64,000 nt of DNA, from contig AP018536.1 in assembly GCA_003584705.1 (NCBI GenBank), positions 2,976,001 to 3,040,000 on the forward strand, given 5' to 3'. A program made the position numbers and the translations under genes. The first letter of the stretch is position 1. Every line of letters starts with the position of its first letter. Below the pieces are notes generated by a model, which did no database searches, had not been told where the DNA came from, and was given only the letters and a program-made list of their open reading frames with translations. Positions 17,248 to 26,214 of this stretch are shown here, one piece after another. The DNA is from Lachnospiraceae bacterium GAM79. GTDB lineage: Bacteria > Bacillota > Clostridia > Lachnospirales > Lachnospiraceae.

Positions 17248-18306
17248 ATGTCAGACACAATTCATTTGTATGTAAATATGTCCGGAAATACAATTCCGGG
17301 CACTTCTTTTGCCACCATCGGAGAAGCATTGGCTTCCCTGCCGGATGTTCCTGCCTCAGAATCCGGAAAGCAGTTCCCGGCTCCCGTTTCGGAGCTGCCG
17401 CCGGTGATCCTGCATATCGGTAAAGGAATTTATCGGGAAAAGCTGGTAATCACCCGTCCGAATATTACTTTTGAGGGTACCGGCGGTGACGAGACGATCC
17501 TTGTCTATGGAGATGCTGCCTTCGATCTCATGCCGGAGGGGGATAAGCGAGGTACCTTCCGTACCGCTTCCGTCCGGATCGACACTCATGACTTTACCGC
17601 CAGAAACCTGACTTTCCAGAACGATTCCGGCTACGGCCACACCGTAGGGCAGGCACTGGCCGTCTATGTGGACGGTGACCGCAATGCCTTTTATAACTGC
17701 CGGTTCTTAGGCAGTCAGGATACGATCTTCGATGCCCCCCTGCCATTAAAAGAGGCTCAGCCCGGCGGATTCAAGGGTCCTGGAGAATTCAAGCCCCGGA
17801 CCATAGGACGCCATTATTATGAAAATTGTTTTATCCAGGGTGATGTGGATTTCATCTTCGGCAGTGGAATCGCCTGGTTTGAGCATTGCACGATCTTCTC
17901 CAAGCTGCCCGGAGACCGGATTCCACCGGAAAGTCCGGAGTCTGAAGTAATCTACGGCTATGTGACTGCTGCCTCCACCCCGCAGGAAGAGCCCTACGGC
18001 TACGTGTTCCATGAATGCAAATTAGAGAGCGACTGCCCGCCCAATTCCATCTATCTGGGACGTCCCTGGAGAGAATGGGCAAAGACAGTGTTCCTGCACT
18101 GTGAACTGGGTGTACATATCCACCCCGCCGGCTGGCAGGACTGGAAAAAGCCCCACGACCACTTCTACTACGGAGAATACAACTCCTACGGCCCCGGTGC
18201 CTCCCCTGCCACCCGCGCCGACTTCTCCCACCAACTGACAGATGCGGAAGCTGCGGAGTATACCGTGGAACGGGTGATGAAGGGTTGGGAGCCACAGACA
18301 TTCTGA
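17248..18306 (+). CDS. Pectinesterase (pectin methylesterase), cytosolic
   Basis: 352-residue right-handed beta-helix enzyme removing methyl esters from (oligo)galacturonate. Carbohydrate esterase family 8 motifs are complete: GIYREKL near 60, GQALAVYVDGD near 134, SQDTIF with D158, DFIFG with D201 and LGRPW with R272, corresponding to the known catalytic Asp pair and Arg. There is no signal peptide, so it should act on imported methylated oligomers. No pectate lyase or galacturonate gene is adjacent. It is followed 75 bp downstream by a GNAT gene. Confidence 0.93.
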   Translation: MSDTIHLYVNMSGNTIPGTSFATIGEALASLPDVPASESGKQFPAPVSELPPVILHIGKGIYREKLVITRPNITFEGTGGDETILVYGDAAFDLMPEGDKRGTFRTASVRIDTHDFTARNLTFQNDSGYGHTVGQALAVYVDGDRNAFYNCRFLGSQDTIFDAPLPLKEAQPGGFKGPGEFKPRTIGRHYYENCFIQGDVDFIFGSGIAWFEHCTIFSKLPGDRIPPESPESEVIYGYVTAASTPQEEPYGYVFHECKLESDCPPNSIYLGRPWREWAKTVFLHCELGVHIHPAGWQDWKKPHDHFYYGEYNSYGPGASPATRADFSHQLTDAEAAEYTVERVMKGWEPQTF

Positions 18307-18380
18307 ACCTTTGCGTGAAATGCTTTTTCGAGCATTCAAACCGTCCGATGCGGTCCATTGGGAAAGGAGTTCCGACATTT

Positions 18381-19148
18381 ATGTATGGAGAAGAATTGTC
18401 TCGTCAACTGGCACTGGATTACTGCTGTAGTCCCGCAGATGTTGCTGATTCGAAGAACCATTTTTCAATTTATGCTCCACAGGAAGGACGCCGCCGCTTT
18501 CAGGAGGCTTTGATCCGTGGCTTGAAAATTGCTGTCGTCAATGGGAAATTATTATTTACCGGTTCCGAAGAAATTGTTGCAGAATGTAGAAAGCGTTATG
18601 CCAATGTAACCGGTGAATGGTTCTTCGATGCGAAAAGACTTCGGGAAATAGAAGAACTGCTGTTGCCGTTCCACCTCCGTGTTGCGCAGGCGCATCCTTT
18701 TTTTCTGCCGGAAGCCGATGTCATGCCTTCCTCTGGCATTCCTTTGCCAGATGCGTCTGATGCTCTCGCCTTCGATTTGATTCGGTATGACCAAAATGCC
18801 ATTCTGCAGTTCCGGGAAGACAACCGCTTTGATGAGGCATTTGCCTTCGATTCCTATGCCCCGGATGTTCTGGGTATTGCCGCAGCAAAAGACGGACAGA
18901 TTCTTGGCATGGCCGGTGCCAGTGCCGACAGTCCTCTGTTCTGGCAGATTGGTATCAATGTTGATTCCCATGCTGTCGGAATGCATGTGGGTTCTACTCT
19001 GGTAAGACTTCTGGCGCAGGATATCATCGCCCAAGGTGCTGTTCCCTATTACGGCACAAGCATGTCACATATTGCCTCCCAACGGGTTGCCCACAGAGCC
19101 GGATTTGCTGTGGCGTGGGCGGAATTGGTTGCGGAGGAAATAAAGTAA
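18381..19148 (+). CDS. GNAT-family N-acetyltransferase
   Basis: 255 residues. The N-terminal half is specific to a subgroup (LALDYCCSPADVADSKNHF near the start). The C-terminal half has the GNAT fold, with the acetyl-CoA region around VGSTLVRLLAQDIIAQGAVPYYGTSMSHIASQRVAHRAGF. Start taken at MYGEELS because AAAGGAG lies 11 bp upstream, while an upstream in-frame start would overlap the pectinesterase gene. The acceptor is unknown. The stop is one base from the terminal inverted repeat of the block at 19150. Confidence 0.85.
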   Translation: MYGEELSRQLALDYCCSPADVADSKNHFSIYAPQEGRRRFQEALIRGLKIAVVNGKLLFTGSEEIVAECRKRYANVTGEWFFDAKRLREIEELLLPFHLRVAQAHPFFLPEADVMPSSGIPLPDASDALAFDLIRYDQNAILQFREDNRFDEAFAFDSYAPDVLGIAAAKDGQILGMAGASADSPLFWQIGINVDSHAVGMHVGSTLVRLLAQDIIAQGAVPYYGTSMSHIASQRVAHRAGFAVAWAELVAEEIK

Positions 19149-19149
19149 A

Positions 19150-19839
19150 TGGAAAGTTAGCATAGCTACGAGCCATGCAAAAATAGAGTGGAACACCTCG
19201 ATGGGCGCTTGCGCACAAGCGAGGCTGGTTCACTCTATTTTTATACGGCGACAGCCGTCTATGAAATAAGATTGACAGCGTTCCTTGCTGACAATCTTAT
19301 GAATAGGCATGGTTCGTAGCGGAGGGAGCCTTAAACCAGACGAACTCCCGGAGCATGCGATACACATGTCTCGATGTAAGGTCTCCGGATGTGAATTTTC
19401 TACGAAAAGTGATGAGTAGTTCTCGTCATGACGGGGCCGCCTACAGTCGACATCCATGTCGACAATCGGCTGACGCGGACATCGTGTCCGCTTTCCCCCT
19501 GCCTTTCAGCACTTTTCTAGAAAATGTCAACATCCTCCGACAAACATCTTCGACATGGCACCGCATACTCGACATGGCACCGCATACGCCGGGAGTTCTG
19601 CGTTTTGGAAAGCTTTCAAAAAAACCAGTAGCCCCGGCTGGGTATAAGAATAAGCAGTGCCGTAAGCAGACGTCGGTACCATAGCGTCCCAAGGGACGCA
19701 TTGCGGTCGTATTGTGACCGCTTATGTACCGCTACGCTCTGCGACAGGAGCGCATCGTACTAAAGTACGAGCGTGCCGCGTTTCTTATACCCTGCCAAGG
19801 GCTACGGGGATTTGATAGCATTTCTTTACTAACTTTCCA
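19150..19839. mobile_element. Non-coding block with 11-bp terminal inverted repeats and nested foldbacks
   Basis: TGGAAAGTTAG (19150-19160) and its exact complement CTAACTTTCCA (19829-19839) bracket about 690 bp without a credible gene. Inside are three modules. (1) 19165-19320: outer stem of 14 bp enclosing three hairpins (12-bp 19179-19190/19231-19242; 19245-19258; 9-bp 19266-19274/19292-19300). (2) 19342-19598: 10-bp outer stem enclosing a long imperfect helix, the GTCGACAT hairpin at 19446-19463, the GCGGACA hairpin at 19475-19491 and a 19-bp tandem repeat at 19550-19587. (3) About 19627-19806: long outer helix enclosing hairpins at 19684-19699, 19703-19721 and 19756-19769. It looks like a MITE-like insertion or a nest of them, or a large structured RNA. 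No target duplication is clear. Confidence 0.6.
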
Positions 19840-19870
19840 GTTAATTTCCCGGCATTCTCGCTTCGGTAGA

Positions 19871-19899
19871 TTGCCAATTCCCCTTGATTCTTCTATACT
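19871..19899 (+). promoter_or_regulatory. Promoter of the XRE regulator gene
   Basis: TTGCCA (19871-19876), 17-bp spacer, TATACT (19894-19899), 42 bp before the ATG. Confidence 0.6.
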
Positions 19900-19941
19900 G
19901 AAATCAAATATCAGTTCGTATGCAACAATCAGGAGGGGCAC

Positions 19942-20553
19942 ATGGATAAAACAAAAATAGGGACTTTTATCAGAGAACAGCGGATGGCTCTGGGACTGAC
20001 GCAGCAACAGCTGGCCGAACAGTTACATATTACGAATAAGGCAATCTCCCGCTGGGAGACCGGCAATGCCTACCCGGACATTGCTCTGCTGGATGATCTG
20101 GCGGCTGCGCTGTCGGTATCGGTTGAAGAGCTTTGTCGCGGTGAGCGGATTGCCCTGCCCTCTGCTGACACCAATACACTCCTGAGCGATGTCATCGCCG
20201 AGGTAAGCCAACAGAAAAAAGACAGAGCCGCGAAATGGCTTCGCATCCTCTGTCTTAGTATTTTTTCCGTGATCCTTCTTGCGTTTCTCTTCTTTACTGG
20301 TGCGTTCTTATTTATACAAAATGAAGCAAATTTAGACGAAGCACTCTTCACCCTGGCTTTGGGTGCCTTTGCCATCGGGCTTATGCTTTTCCGGTACGGG
20401 ATTCCGATCCTTCTGCTTGCCATCGCTCTACCGCCGTTACTTTGCAGACGCCCCCGGCAGCCGGCGGAGACCATCGTCTGTATCCTGCTGTCGGTTCTGT
20501 CCGTCCTCTGGCTGATCTTTGGCGGACACTTTCTCTGGTTCCAGTTATTCTAG
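19942..20553 (+). CDS. XRE-type regulator fused to a membrane domain
   Basis: 203 residues. An N-terminal Cro/C1 helix-turn-helix (about 5-60: IGTFIREQRMALGLTQQQLAEQLHITNKAISRWETGNAYPDI) is followed by about four hydrophobic helices (roughly 96-117, 128-146, 152-172 and 180-200). This architecture is common in Firmicutes and suggests a membrane-tethered DNA-binding protein. RBS AGGAGG is 6 bp before the ATG. It lies immediately downstream of the TIR-bracketed block, so it could respond to or control nearby DNA, but targets are unknown. Confidence 0.85.
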   Translation: MDKTKIGTFIREQRMALGLTQQQLAEQLHITNKAISRWETGNAYPDIALLDDLAAALSVSVEELCRGERIALPSADTNTLLSDVIAEVSQQKKDRAAKWLRILCLSIFSVILLAFLFFTGAFLFIQNEANLDEALFTLALGAFAIGLMLFRYGIPILLLAIALPPLLCRRPRQPAETIVCILLSVLSVLWLIFGGHFLWFQLF

Positions 20554-20628
20554 CATTTCCATCGTTTTGCATAATCTTTCCGTCCGCTGACGATGGCAGA
20601 ATAAGCATCAAAAGAATTTTATTCCTAA

Positions 20629-22161
20629 TTACTTTCCAAACAGTGTACTCAAAATTCCTCTCTTGATGACCTGGGCACCGGTGTTGATCAGCTGGCGTTC
20701 GATCTGGGCCTGTCGGCGTTCCGCTGCCTTTTCCTTCTTTTTCTGTGCTGCTTCCCACTCTTTCTGTTTCTGCTTTACGGCGGATTCCTGTAGCTTGGCC
20801 TGCTGCTTTGCCAGAGCTTCCTTATCCTTCTCCAGCTGTGCCCGCTCTGCTGCCAGCTGCGCCGCTTTCGCCTCATGCTCCATGGTATCTGTCAACACTT
20901 CGTAGGCAGAAATATTGTCCACCGCCTCATCGTAGCGTCCCATGCCGTCTCTCGCCATTAGATTTCTGCGCTCCGTCTCATCCACAGGTCCCATAAAGCT
21001 CTGGGGGCAGATGATGGAGGTACGCTGGGCGATGCCGGGCACGCCGTTCTCATCCAGGAAGGATGTCAGCGCTTCTCCTACACCTAACTCCATGATGACT
21101 TCCTCTGCCTTAAACGCCGGATTAGCCCGCAGAGACTGTGCTGCCGCCCGGACAGCCTTCTGCTCCGCAGGGGTATACGCCCGGAGGGCATGCTGTACCC
21201 GGTTGCTTAACTGTGCCAGTACGGAATCGGGGATATCACTGGGACTCTGGGTCACAAAATAGATGCCCACACCCTTGGAGCGGATCAGCTTCACCACCTG
21301 CTCGATCTTCTGCACCAGTATCTTCGGTGCATCAGCAAACAACAGGTGTGCCTCATCGAAGAAAAATACCAGCTTCGGCTTTTCCAGATCTCCCGCCTCG
21401 GGAAGCTTCTGGAATAATTCTGACATCATCCATAACAGGAAGCTGGCATACAGTGTGGGATTCTGCACCAGCTTTACACAATTCAGCACGTTGACGATAC
21501 CCTTGCCGTACACATCCGTATGCATCCAGTCATAAATATCCAGATCCGGTTCTCCGAAAAAGAGATCTCCGCCCTGATTCTCCAGAGGCAGTAACGCCCG
21601 CAGAATACCGCCCACGGACTGCTTGGAGATACTTCCGTAGGTGGTCAGATAGTCATCCTTGTGTTCTGCCACATAATTCAGCAGAATACGCAGATCCTTT
21701 AAGTCGATCAATAAAAGTCCCTTGTCATCCGCGATCCGGAAGACAATATTCAATACACCTTCCTGCGCAGCGGTGAGCCCCAGAATACGAGATAAAAGCT
21801 CCGGTCCCATATCGGAGATTGTGGCTCTCACAGGATGTCCGCCCTCCTGATAGATATCCCAAAAGCAGACCGGATAAGCCTTATAGGAAAAGCTGTCGCG
21901 GATACCGAATTTATCGATTCTCTTGTCCATAGACTCCGAAGCCACACCCGCCGTGGCAATGCCGGAGACATCTCCCTTGACATCACACAAAAAAACCGGA
22001 ACTCCCGCGTCCGAAAATGATTCTGCCATAGCTTTCATCGTAATCGTCTTGCCGGTGCCGCTGGCTCCCGCGATCAATCCATGGCGGTTACTCATATTCA
22101 GCTGCATATTCACACGCTGGCCATCTGCCAGGCCCATATAGATCTGTCCATCTGTATACAT
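20629..22161 (-). CDS. HerA/DUF853-family ATPase (YjgR-like)
   Basis: 510-residue ATPase of the FtsK-HerA superfamily. Walker A GASGTGKT is near residue 32 and Walker B is [14 protein letters not shown], with the [29 protein letters not shown] arginine/sensor region after it. The last 80 residues are a charged coiled coil ([16 protein letters not shown] onward). The family is usually encoded alone, without NurA, and its physiological role is unsettled. No nuclease partner is adjacent here. GAGGGACAAC precedes the ATG. Confidence 0.88.
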   Translation of the reverse strand: MYTDGQIYMGLADGQRVNMQLNMSNRHGLIAGASGTGKTITMKAMAESFSDAGVPVFLCDVKGDVSGIATAGVASESMDKRIDKFGIRDSFSYKAYPVCFWDIYQEGGHPVRATISDMGPELLSRILGLTAAQEGVLNIVFRIADDKGLLLIDLKDLRILLNYVAEHKDDYLTTYGSISKQSVGGILRALLPLENQGGDLFFGEPDLDIYDWMHTDVYGKGIVNVLNCVKLVQNPTLYASFLLWMMSELFQKLPEAGDLEKPKLVFFFDEAHLLFADAPKILVQKIEQVVKLIRSKGVGIYFVTQSPSDIPDSVLAQLSNRVQHALRAYTPAEQKAVRAAAQSLRANPAFKAEEVIMELGVGEALTSFLDENGVPGIAQRTSIICPQSFMGPVDETERRNLMARDGMGRYDEAVDNISAYEVLTDTMEHEAKAAQLAAERAQLEKDKEALAKQQAKLQESAVKQKQKEWEAAQKKKEKAAERRQAQIERQLINTGAQVIKRGILSTLFGK

Positions 22162-22239
22162 TGTTGTCCCTCATCCTCTCTTTTCTATCTCAGACTTCCT
22201 GCTGCCCCATCCCGCGGGGATATCAATAGATGATATCTT

Positions 22240-22731
22240 CTACGACTTTTTGAAACGTTTCTTCCCCGTCATATGCTCCACTTTCAGGCAGAATATCTCC
22301 GTCCTGGCTACGACTTCCGGTCGGAATACGAAATTCTCCGTTCTGTCAGGATAGTACTGCTTCATCAGAAGATTCAATGCTTTCTGTTTTTCCGCATCCG
22401 ACAGGATCTCTATAGTTCCCTGACCGATCACGCTCTCATATTCCATGGTGCACTGACAGCCGTCTTCCTTCTCCGACAGCACCAGTCTGTGGGAGCAATC
22501 CATCTCGAAGCTTGCCCTGGCATCCTTACGGATCAAGTCATATTTTTTTCCTTCTTTTGCCCCGTGAAAATAGAGTGTCACTCTGCCGTCCGTCTCTTCC
22601 ATTCCGAAATTCAACGGCAGAAGATACGGATAGCCATGCTCATCATTCAGTGCAAGTCTGCACACATCACACCTCTTCATGACATCTGTCATTTCCGAAA
22701 ATTCTGTAATCTCACGATCGTTACGACGCAT
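22240..22731 (-). CDS. Pyridoxamine 5'-phosphate oxidase-fold flavoprotein (NimA-like)
   Basis: 163 residues. MRRNDREITEFSEMTDVMKRCDVCRLAL at the start and GYPYLLPLNFGME, then VTLYFHGAKEGKKYDLIRKDARASFEMD, match the NimA-like branch of split-barrel FMN-binding proteins, often annotated as 5-nitroimidazole reductases or general flavoproteins. The conserved His of HGAKEGKK is present. Start fixed by AGGAGG 6 bp upstream. Whether it reduces nitroimidazoles cannot be told. Confidence 0.85.
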   Translation of the reverse strand: MRRNDREITEFSEMTDVMKRCDVCRLALNDEHGYPYLLPLNFGMEETDGRVTLYFHGAKEGKKYDLIRKDARASFEMDCSHRLVLSEKEDGCQCTMEYESVIGQGTIEILSDAEKQKALNLLMKQYYPDRTENFVFRPEVVARTEIFCLKVEHMTGKKRFKKS

Positions 22732-22923
22732 TGTATTCCTCCTGTGCTGCATTTTGTTTTTCTGTCAATATCTGTTCGCCCGACAGGCTTTGCGGCATAT
22801 AAATGCCGGGTAAGCCATCATTGGAATTTCATATACTCTTTCACAGATATATTTACTATAGCGCATAAACAAGATATAATGCAACTATATCCTTCCGTAA
22901 GGAATTTTGAAAGGAGTTTTATT

Positions 22924-23691
22924 TTGCAAAACAAAGGATCCCATTGTTCTATTTTCCCACCGGATCTCAGTGCTCTGACGCTGCATATCCTCGCTATGGC
23001 GTTCATGTTCTGTGATCACCTGTGGGCTACCCTCGCCGGAGATGCCTGGTGGCTGACCGGCATCGGCAGACTGGCATTTCCCATGTTCGCCTTTTTCCTG
23101 GTGGAAGGCTTCTTCCATACCCATGATAAGAAAAAATATTGCATGCGCCTGCTTCTTCTGGCCATTCTGTCTGAGCTTCCCATCAATCTGATGTACAGCG
23201 GGCTGTTATTCTATCCATTTCATCAGAACGTGATCTGGACACTGCTCACAGGCTTCCTGTGTATCTGGGCAATGGATACCCTACGGAAAAAATGTCCGGT
23301 CTGGCTGTGGATTCCGGCGATTCTGCTGCTATCTGCAATAGGCTACGTGCTGGCAACCCTCCTCATGTTCGACTATTACGGGGAAGGCGTTCTGACCGTT
23401 ATCGTATTCTATCTCTTCCATGGGAAAAAATGGTGGCAGCTTGCCGGACAATTTGCCGGGCTCTACTGGATCAATGTCATGCTGTTGGCAGGAATGCAGC
23501 TTCCATTACAGCTTTTCGGTCATGCCTTCGAAATTTCAGAACAGGGGCTGGCGCTGTTGTGTCTGCCGCTTCTGTGGTGCTACCATGGACGCCAGGGCGC
23601 GCATAACCGCAAGATCCAGCTTGCCTGCTATGCCTTTTATCCGGCACACATGCTGGTACTGGGGATTCTGTCAAAGCTGATTTTTAGTTAA
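22924..23691 (+). CDS. TraX-family membrane protein (TTG start)
   Basis: 255-residue polytopic membrane protein with about seven helices. Signature stretches are LSALTLHILAMAFMFCDHLWATL, GRLAFPMFAFFLVEGFFHT and the C-terminal CYAFYPAHMLVLGIL, as in TraX proteins. The plasmid F member acetylates pilin; chromosomal members are uncharacterised. Translation is placed at a TTG (22924) because AAGGAG lies 7 bp upstream and the family starts there; no ATG fits. No conjugation gene is nearby. Confidence 0.85.
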   Translation: MQNKGSHCSIFPPDLSALTLHILAMAFMFCDHLWATLAGDAWWLTGIGRLAFPMFAFFLVEGFFHTHDKKKYCMRLLLLAILSELPINLMYSGLLFYPFHQNVIWTLLTGFLCIWAMDTLRKKCPVWLWIPAILLLSAIGYVLATLLMFDYYGEGVLTVIVFYLFHGKKWWQLAGQFAGLYWINVMLLAGMQLPLQLFGHAFEISEQGLALLCLPLLWCYHGRQGAHNRKIQLACYAFYPAHMLVLGILSKLIFS

Positions 23692-23733
23692 AACGATAGT
23701 GCTGACAGAAAGTCTATTCCCTGAAATAGAAAG

Positions 23734-23762
23734 ACTCCCGATGGAATCATTCCACCGGGAGT
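23734..23762. terminator. Bidirectional terminator between TraX and buk
   Basis: ACTCCCGATGGAAT pairs with ATTCCACCGGGAGT (one G-T pair), flanked by T-rich sequence on the right and A-rich on the left, so it can end both convergent transcripts. Confidence 0.75.
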
Positions 23763-23789
23763 TCTATATTTTTACTCTAAATTTCTAAA

Positions 23790-24857
23790 TTAGTACTGCT
23801 TCACCTGTTCTTCGCCGTTCATGACACGCAGAGCCCCCTGAGCCAGAGCTAACAGCTCGTCCTCACCGGGATATACGGTCACCGGAGCGATCCAGCCGCA
23901 TCTCTCTTTCAGCTTAGCCACTACATCCTCACCATAAGCAATACCGCCGGTGATAACGATCTGGTCTACCTTGCCGTTCAGCACACAAGCCATAGCACCG
24001 ATATCCTTGGCTACCTGTAACAGGAATGCCTGCTTCACCTCAGCTGCCTTGGCATCGCCTTCATTGGCACGCTTAGTAACTTCACGCATATCGTTGGTAC
24101 CCAGGTAAGAATTCAGGCCGCCCTTGCCGATCAGCTTTGCACTGATCTCTTTCTCAGTATATTTTCCGGAGAAGCACATTTTTACCAGTGCTGCACAGGG
24201 TACACCGCCTGCACGCTCCGGAGAGAATGCACCGTCACCGTCAAATGCACTGAATACGTCTACAACCTTGCCGTCCTCATGTGCGCCTACGGATACACCG
24301 CCGCCCATGTGCACGACTACCAGACGTAAGGACTCATAAGGCTTGCCGGCCTCTTTTGCATATCTCTTGGCAACTGCCTTCTGGTTCAGGGCATGGAAGA
24401 TACTTCCTCTGGGGATCTCTTCCAGACCGGAATATCTTGCGATTGGCATCAGCTCATCTACTACAACGGGGTCTACGATGTAAGAGGGAACGCCGATCTC
24501 ATCACCGATCTCTCTTGCCAGAATACCGCCTAAGTTAGAAGCATGCTGACCCTGTACACCTACTTTTAAATCCTCCAGCAGATCATCGGTTACCGCATAG
24601 GTACCACTGGGGATGGGCTTTAACAGACCGCCACGTCCTACGATCACGTTGAAGCTCTTCAGATCGCAGTTCTTCTCTGCCAGCAGATCGGTAATGATCT
24701 TCTTACGGAAATCCTTCTGTTCGAAAATAGTATCGTATTTGGAGATCTCCTCGGTAGAATGTCTCAGGGTTTCTTCAAATAATAAGTTCTCATCCTCAAA
24801 TACACCGATCTTGGTGGAGGTGGAACCGGGGTTGATGATCAGACTCTTGATTGCCAT
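23790..24857 (-). CDS. buk: Butyrate kinase
   Basis: 355-residue ASKHA-fold kinase converting butyryl phosphate and ADP to butyrate and ATP, the last step of the ptb-buk route. [16 protein letters not shown] at the start, [11 protein letters not shown] and the [17 protein letters not shown] region are those of butyrate kinases. Length is typical. Start at MAIKSLII is favoured by AGGAGG 9 bp upstream, but the frame stays open for 43 further codons back to just after the ptb stop (see findings). It forms an operon with ptb. Confidence 0.95.
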   Translation of the reverse strand: MAIKSLIINPGSTSTKIGVFEDENLLFEETLRHSTEEISKYDTIFEQKDFRKKIITDLLAEKNCDLKSFNVIVGRGGLLKPIPSGTYAVTDDLLEDLKVGVQGQHASNLGGILAREIGDEIGVPSYIVDPVVVDELMPIARYSGLEEIPRGSIFHALNQKAVAKRYAKEAGKPYESLRLVVVHMGGGVSVGAHEDGKVVDVFSAFDGDGAFSPERAGGVPCAALVKMCFSGKYTEKEISAKLIGKGGLNSYLGTNDMREVTKRANEGDAKAAEVKQAFLLQVAKDIGAMACVLNGKVDQIVITGGIAYGEDVVAKLKERCGWIAPVTVYPGEDELLALAQGALRVMNGEEQVKQY

Positions 24858-24989
24858 TATGTGTTTCCTCCTATATTCACTCTTATATTCGCTCTTATGC
24901 TTTACCGCTTTGTCCACTACAGCATCTATACCTGCCGACAGCAGTTCTCCCGCAGCTTCCACAGCGACTTCGATCACGATATCCATAGC

Positions 24990-25907
24990 TTATTTCTGAT
25001 TCTTTTTCATCTCTTCTGCTACAACTGCAGCCAGTGCCAGGGAGTATACCTTGGTCTCGAAGGTATCGGAACGGCTGGTCAGGACTACGGGTACCTTGGT
25101 ACCGGTCAGGATGCATCCGTTCTTTACTTTTACCATATGTACGATTGCTTTGTATACCAGGTTGCCGGCATGGATATCCGGGAACAGCAATACATCTGCA
25201 TCACCCTGGATCTTACGTTCGGTTGCGCCCTTATGCTTGGCTGCCTCGGGATCGATTGCCAGATCAAGAGACAGCGGGCCGTCTACGATACAGCCGGGGA
25301 TCTGTCCTTCTTCACACATCTTAGTCAGTTCTGCCGCATCTACGGTAACGGGCATCTTGGGATTTACAACCTCAACTGCTGCTAAAGGTGCTACCTTAGG
25401 CTCTGCAACGCCGCAGGCATTACATACCGGAATGGTGTTCTTGATGATCTGAACCTTCTCCTCCAGTGTAGGATAGGTCATGAATGCAACATCGGTCAGG
25501 AACAGAAGTCTGTCAATGCCGGGAATCTCAAATACACATACATGAGACAGGGTTCCACCGGTACGAAGGCCTACTTCTTTGTTCAGTACGCTCTTTAAGA
25601 AGTTCTTGGAGTCGATCAGGCCCTTCATATACATATCTGCACGGCCGTCATGTGCCAGCTTTACAGCTTTCAGGGAAGCTTCGATCATATCCGGCTCATT
25701 GATGATCTCATAATCGGAGAGGTCCATATTCAGTCCGGCTGCAATCTCACGGATCTTTGCCTCATCACCTACCAGGATTGCATCTGCAATGCCCAGTCTC
25801 TTGGCCTCATGTACAGCTTCCAGTACTGCACTGTCCTGTGCTACGGAGACTGCGACGGTCTTCTTCCCACACTCTTTTACTTTTGCTACGATGTCATCAA
25901 AATTCAT
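24990..25907 (-). CDS. ptb: Phosphate butyryltransferase
   Basis: 305-residue enzyme converting butyryl-CoA and phosphate to butyryl phosphate and CoA. MNFDDIVAKVKECGKKTVAV at the N-terminus, KGLIDSKNFLKSVLNKEVGLRTG and LLFPDIHAGNLVYKA near the C-terminus are typical of Ptb rather than phosphotransacetylase. Start chosen at MNFDDIV, with GGAATGGAAG upstream. First gene of ptb-buk, so this organism makes butyrate with ATP gain by substrate-level phosphorylation. The mRNA has a structured leader of about 230 nt. Confidence 0.95.
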   Translation of the reverse strand: MNFDDIVAKVKECGKKTVAVSVAQDSAVLEAVHEAKRLGIADAILVGDEAKIREIAAGLNMDLSDYEIINEPDMIEASLKAVKLAHDGRADMYMKGLIDSKNFLKSVLNKEVGLRTGGTLSHVCVFEIPGIDRLLFLTDVAFMTYPTLEEKVQIIKNTIPVCNACGVAEPKVAPLAAVEVVNPKMPVTVDAAELTKMCEEGQIPGCIVDGPLSLDLAIDPEAAKHKGATERKIQGDADVLLFPDIHAGNLVYKAIVHMVKVKNGCILTGTKVPVVLTSRSDTFETKVYSLALAAVVAEEMKKNQK

Positions 25908-25969
25908 TTTCTTCCATTCCTTTCCGCCCCTCGTGGGCTCCAAGTATGAATACATTCCACACATTATTC

Positions 25970-26140
25970 GCAAAATCGCACGATAAATCGTGCTTTCGCT
26001 GCTGCGCAGCTATTTTTGCTCATATGTGTGGCGGTGACTCTATTCGAGTCACCTAAAATCAAGCAAAACTGCTTTTTACATGCAAGCATGACAAAGCAGT
26101 CCCGCTTGATTTCATTGTCTTCCGAATAGTCACTCTAATC
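25970..26140 (-). promoter_or_regulatory. Structured leader of ptb-buk with family A foldback
   Basis: On the minus strand the leader begins with GTGACTATTCGG, which can pair with CGAATAGAGTCAC some 70 nt on, enclosing AAATCAAGC / GCTTGATTT and an inner ACTGCTTT / AAAGCAGT stem. The 3' partner can instead form its own hairpin GGTGACTC / GAGTCACC. A second domain follows: GCAAAAAT / ATTTTGC enclosing hairpins GCTGC-GCAGC and GCACGAT-ATCGTGC. No known riboswitch class was recognised. Confidence 0.55.
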
Positions 26141-26146
26141 GTTAAA

Positions 26147-26175
26147 ATAATAACACACTGGAATACAAAAATCAA
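26147..26175 (-). promoter_or_regulatory. Promoter of ptb-buk
   Basis: On the minus strand TTGATT (26175-26170), 17-bp spacer, TATTAT (26152-26147). Transcription would begin just before the foldback of the leader. Confidence 0.7.
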
Positions 26176-26193
26176 GCTACTATGACAAATATA

Positions 26194-26214
26194 GCCACCT
26201 CTAAATGAGGTGGC
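26194..26214 (-). terminator. Terminator overlapping the HAD gene stop
   Basis: 8-bp stem GCCACCTC / GAGGTGGC with a 5-nt loop carrying the TAG stop. The tail on the minus strand is TATATTTG, only moderately T-rich. Confidence 0.6.

Noticed and set aside
19230..19700. Several open frames inside the foldback block
   Set aside because: They are by-products of hairpin-rich DNA; arms are complementary, codon use is irregular and no RBS is present.
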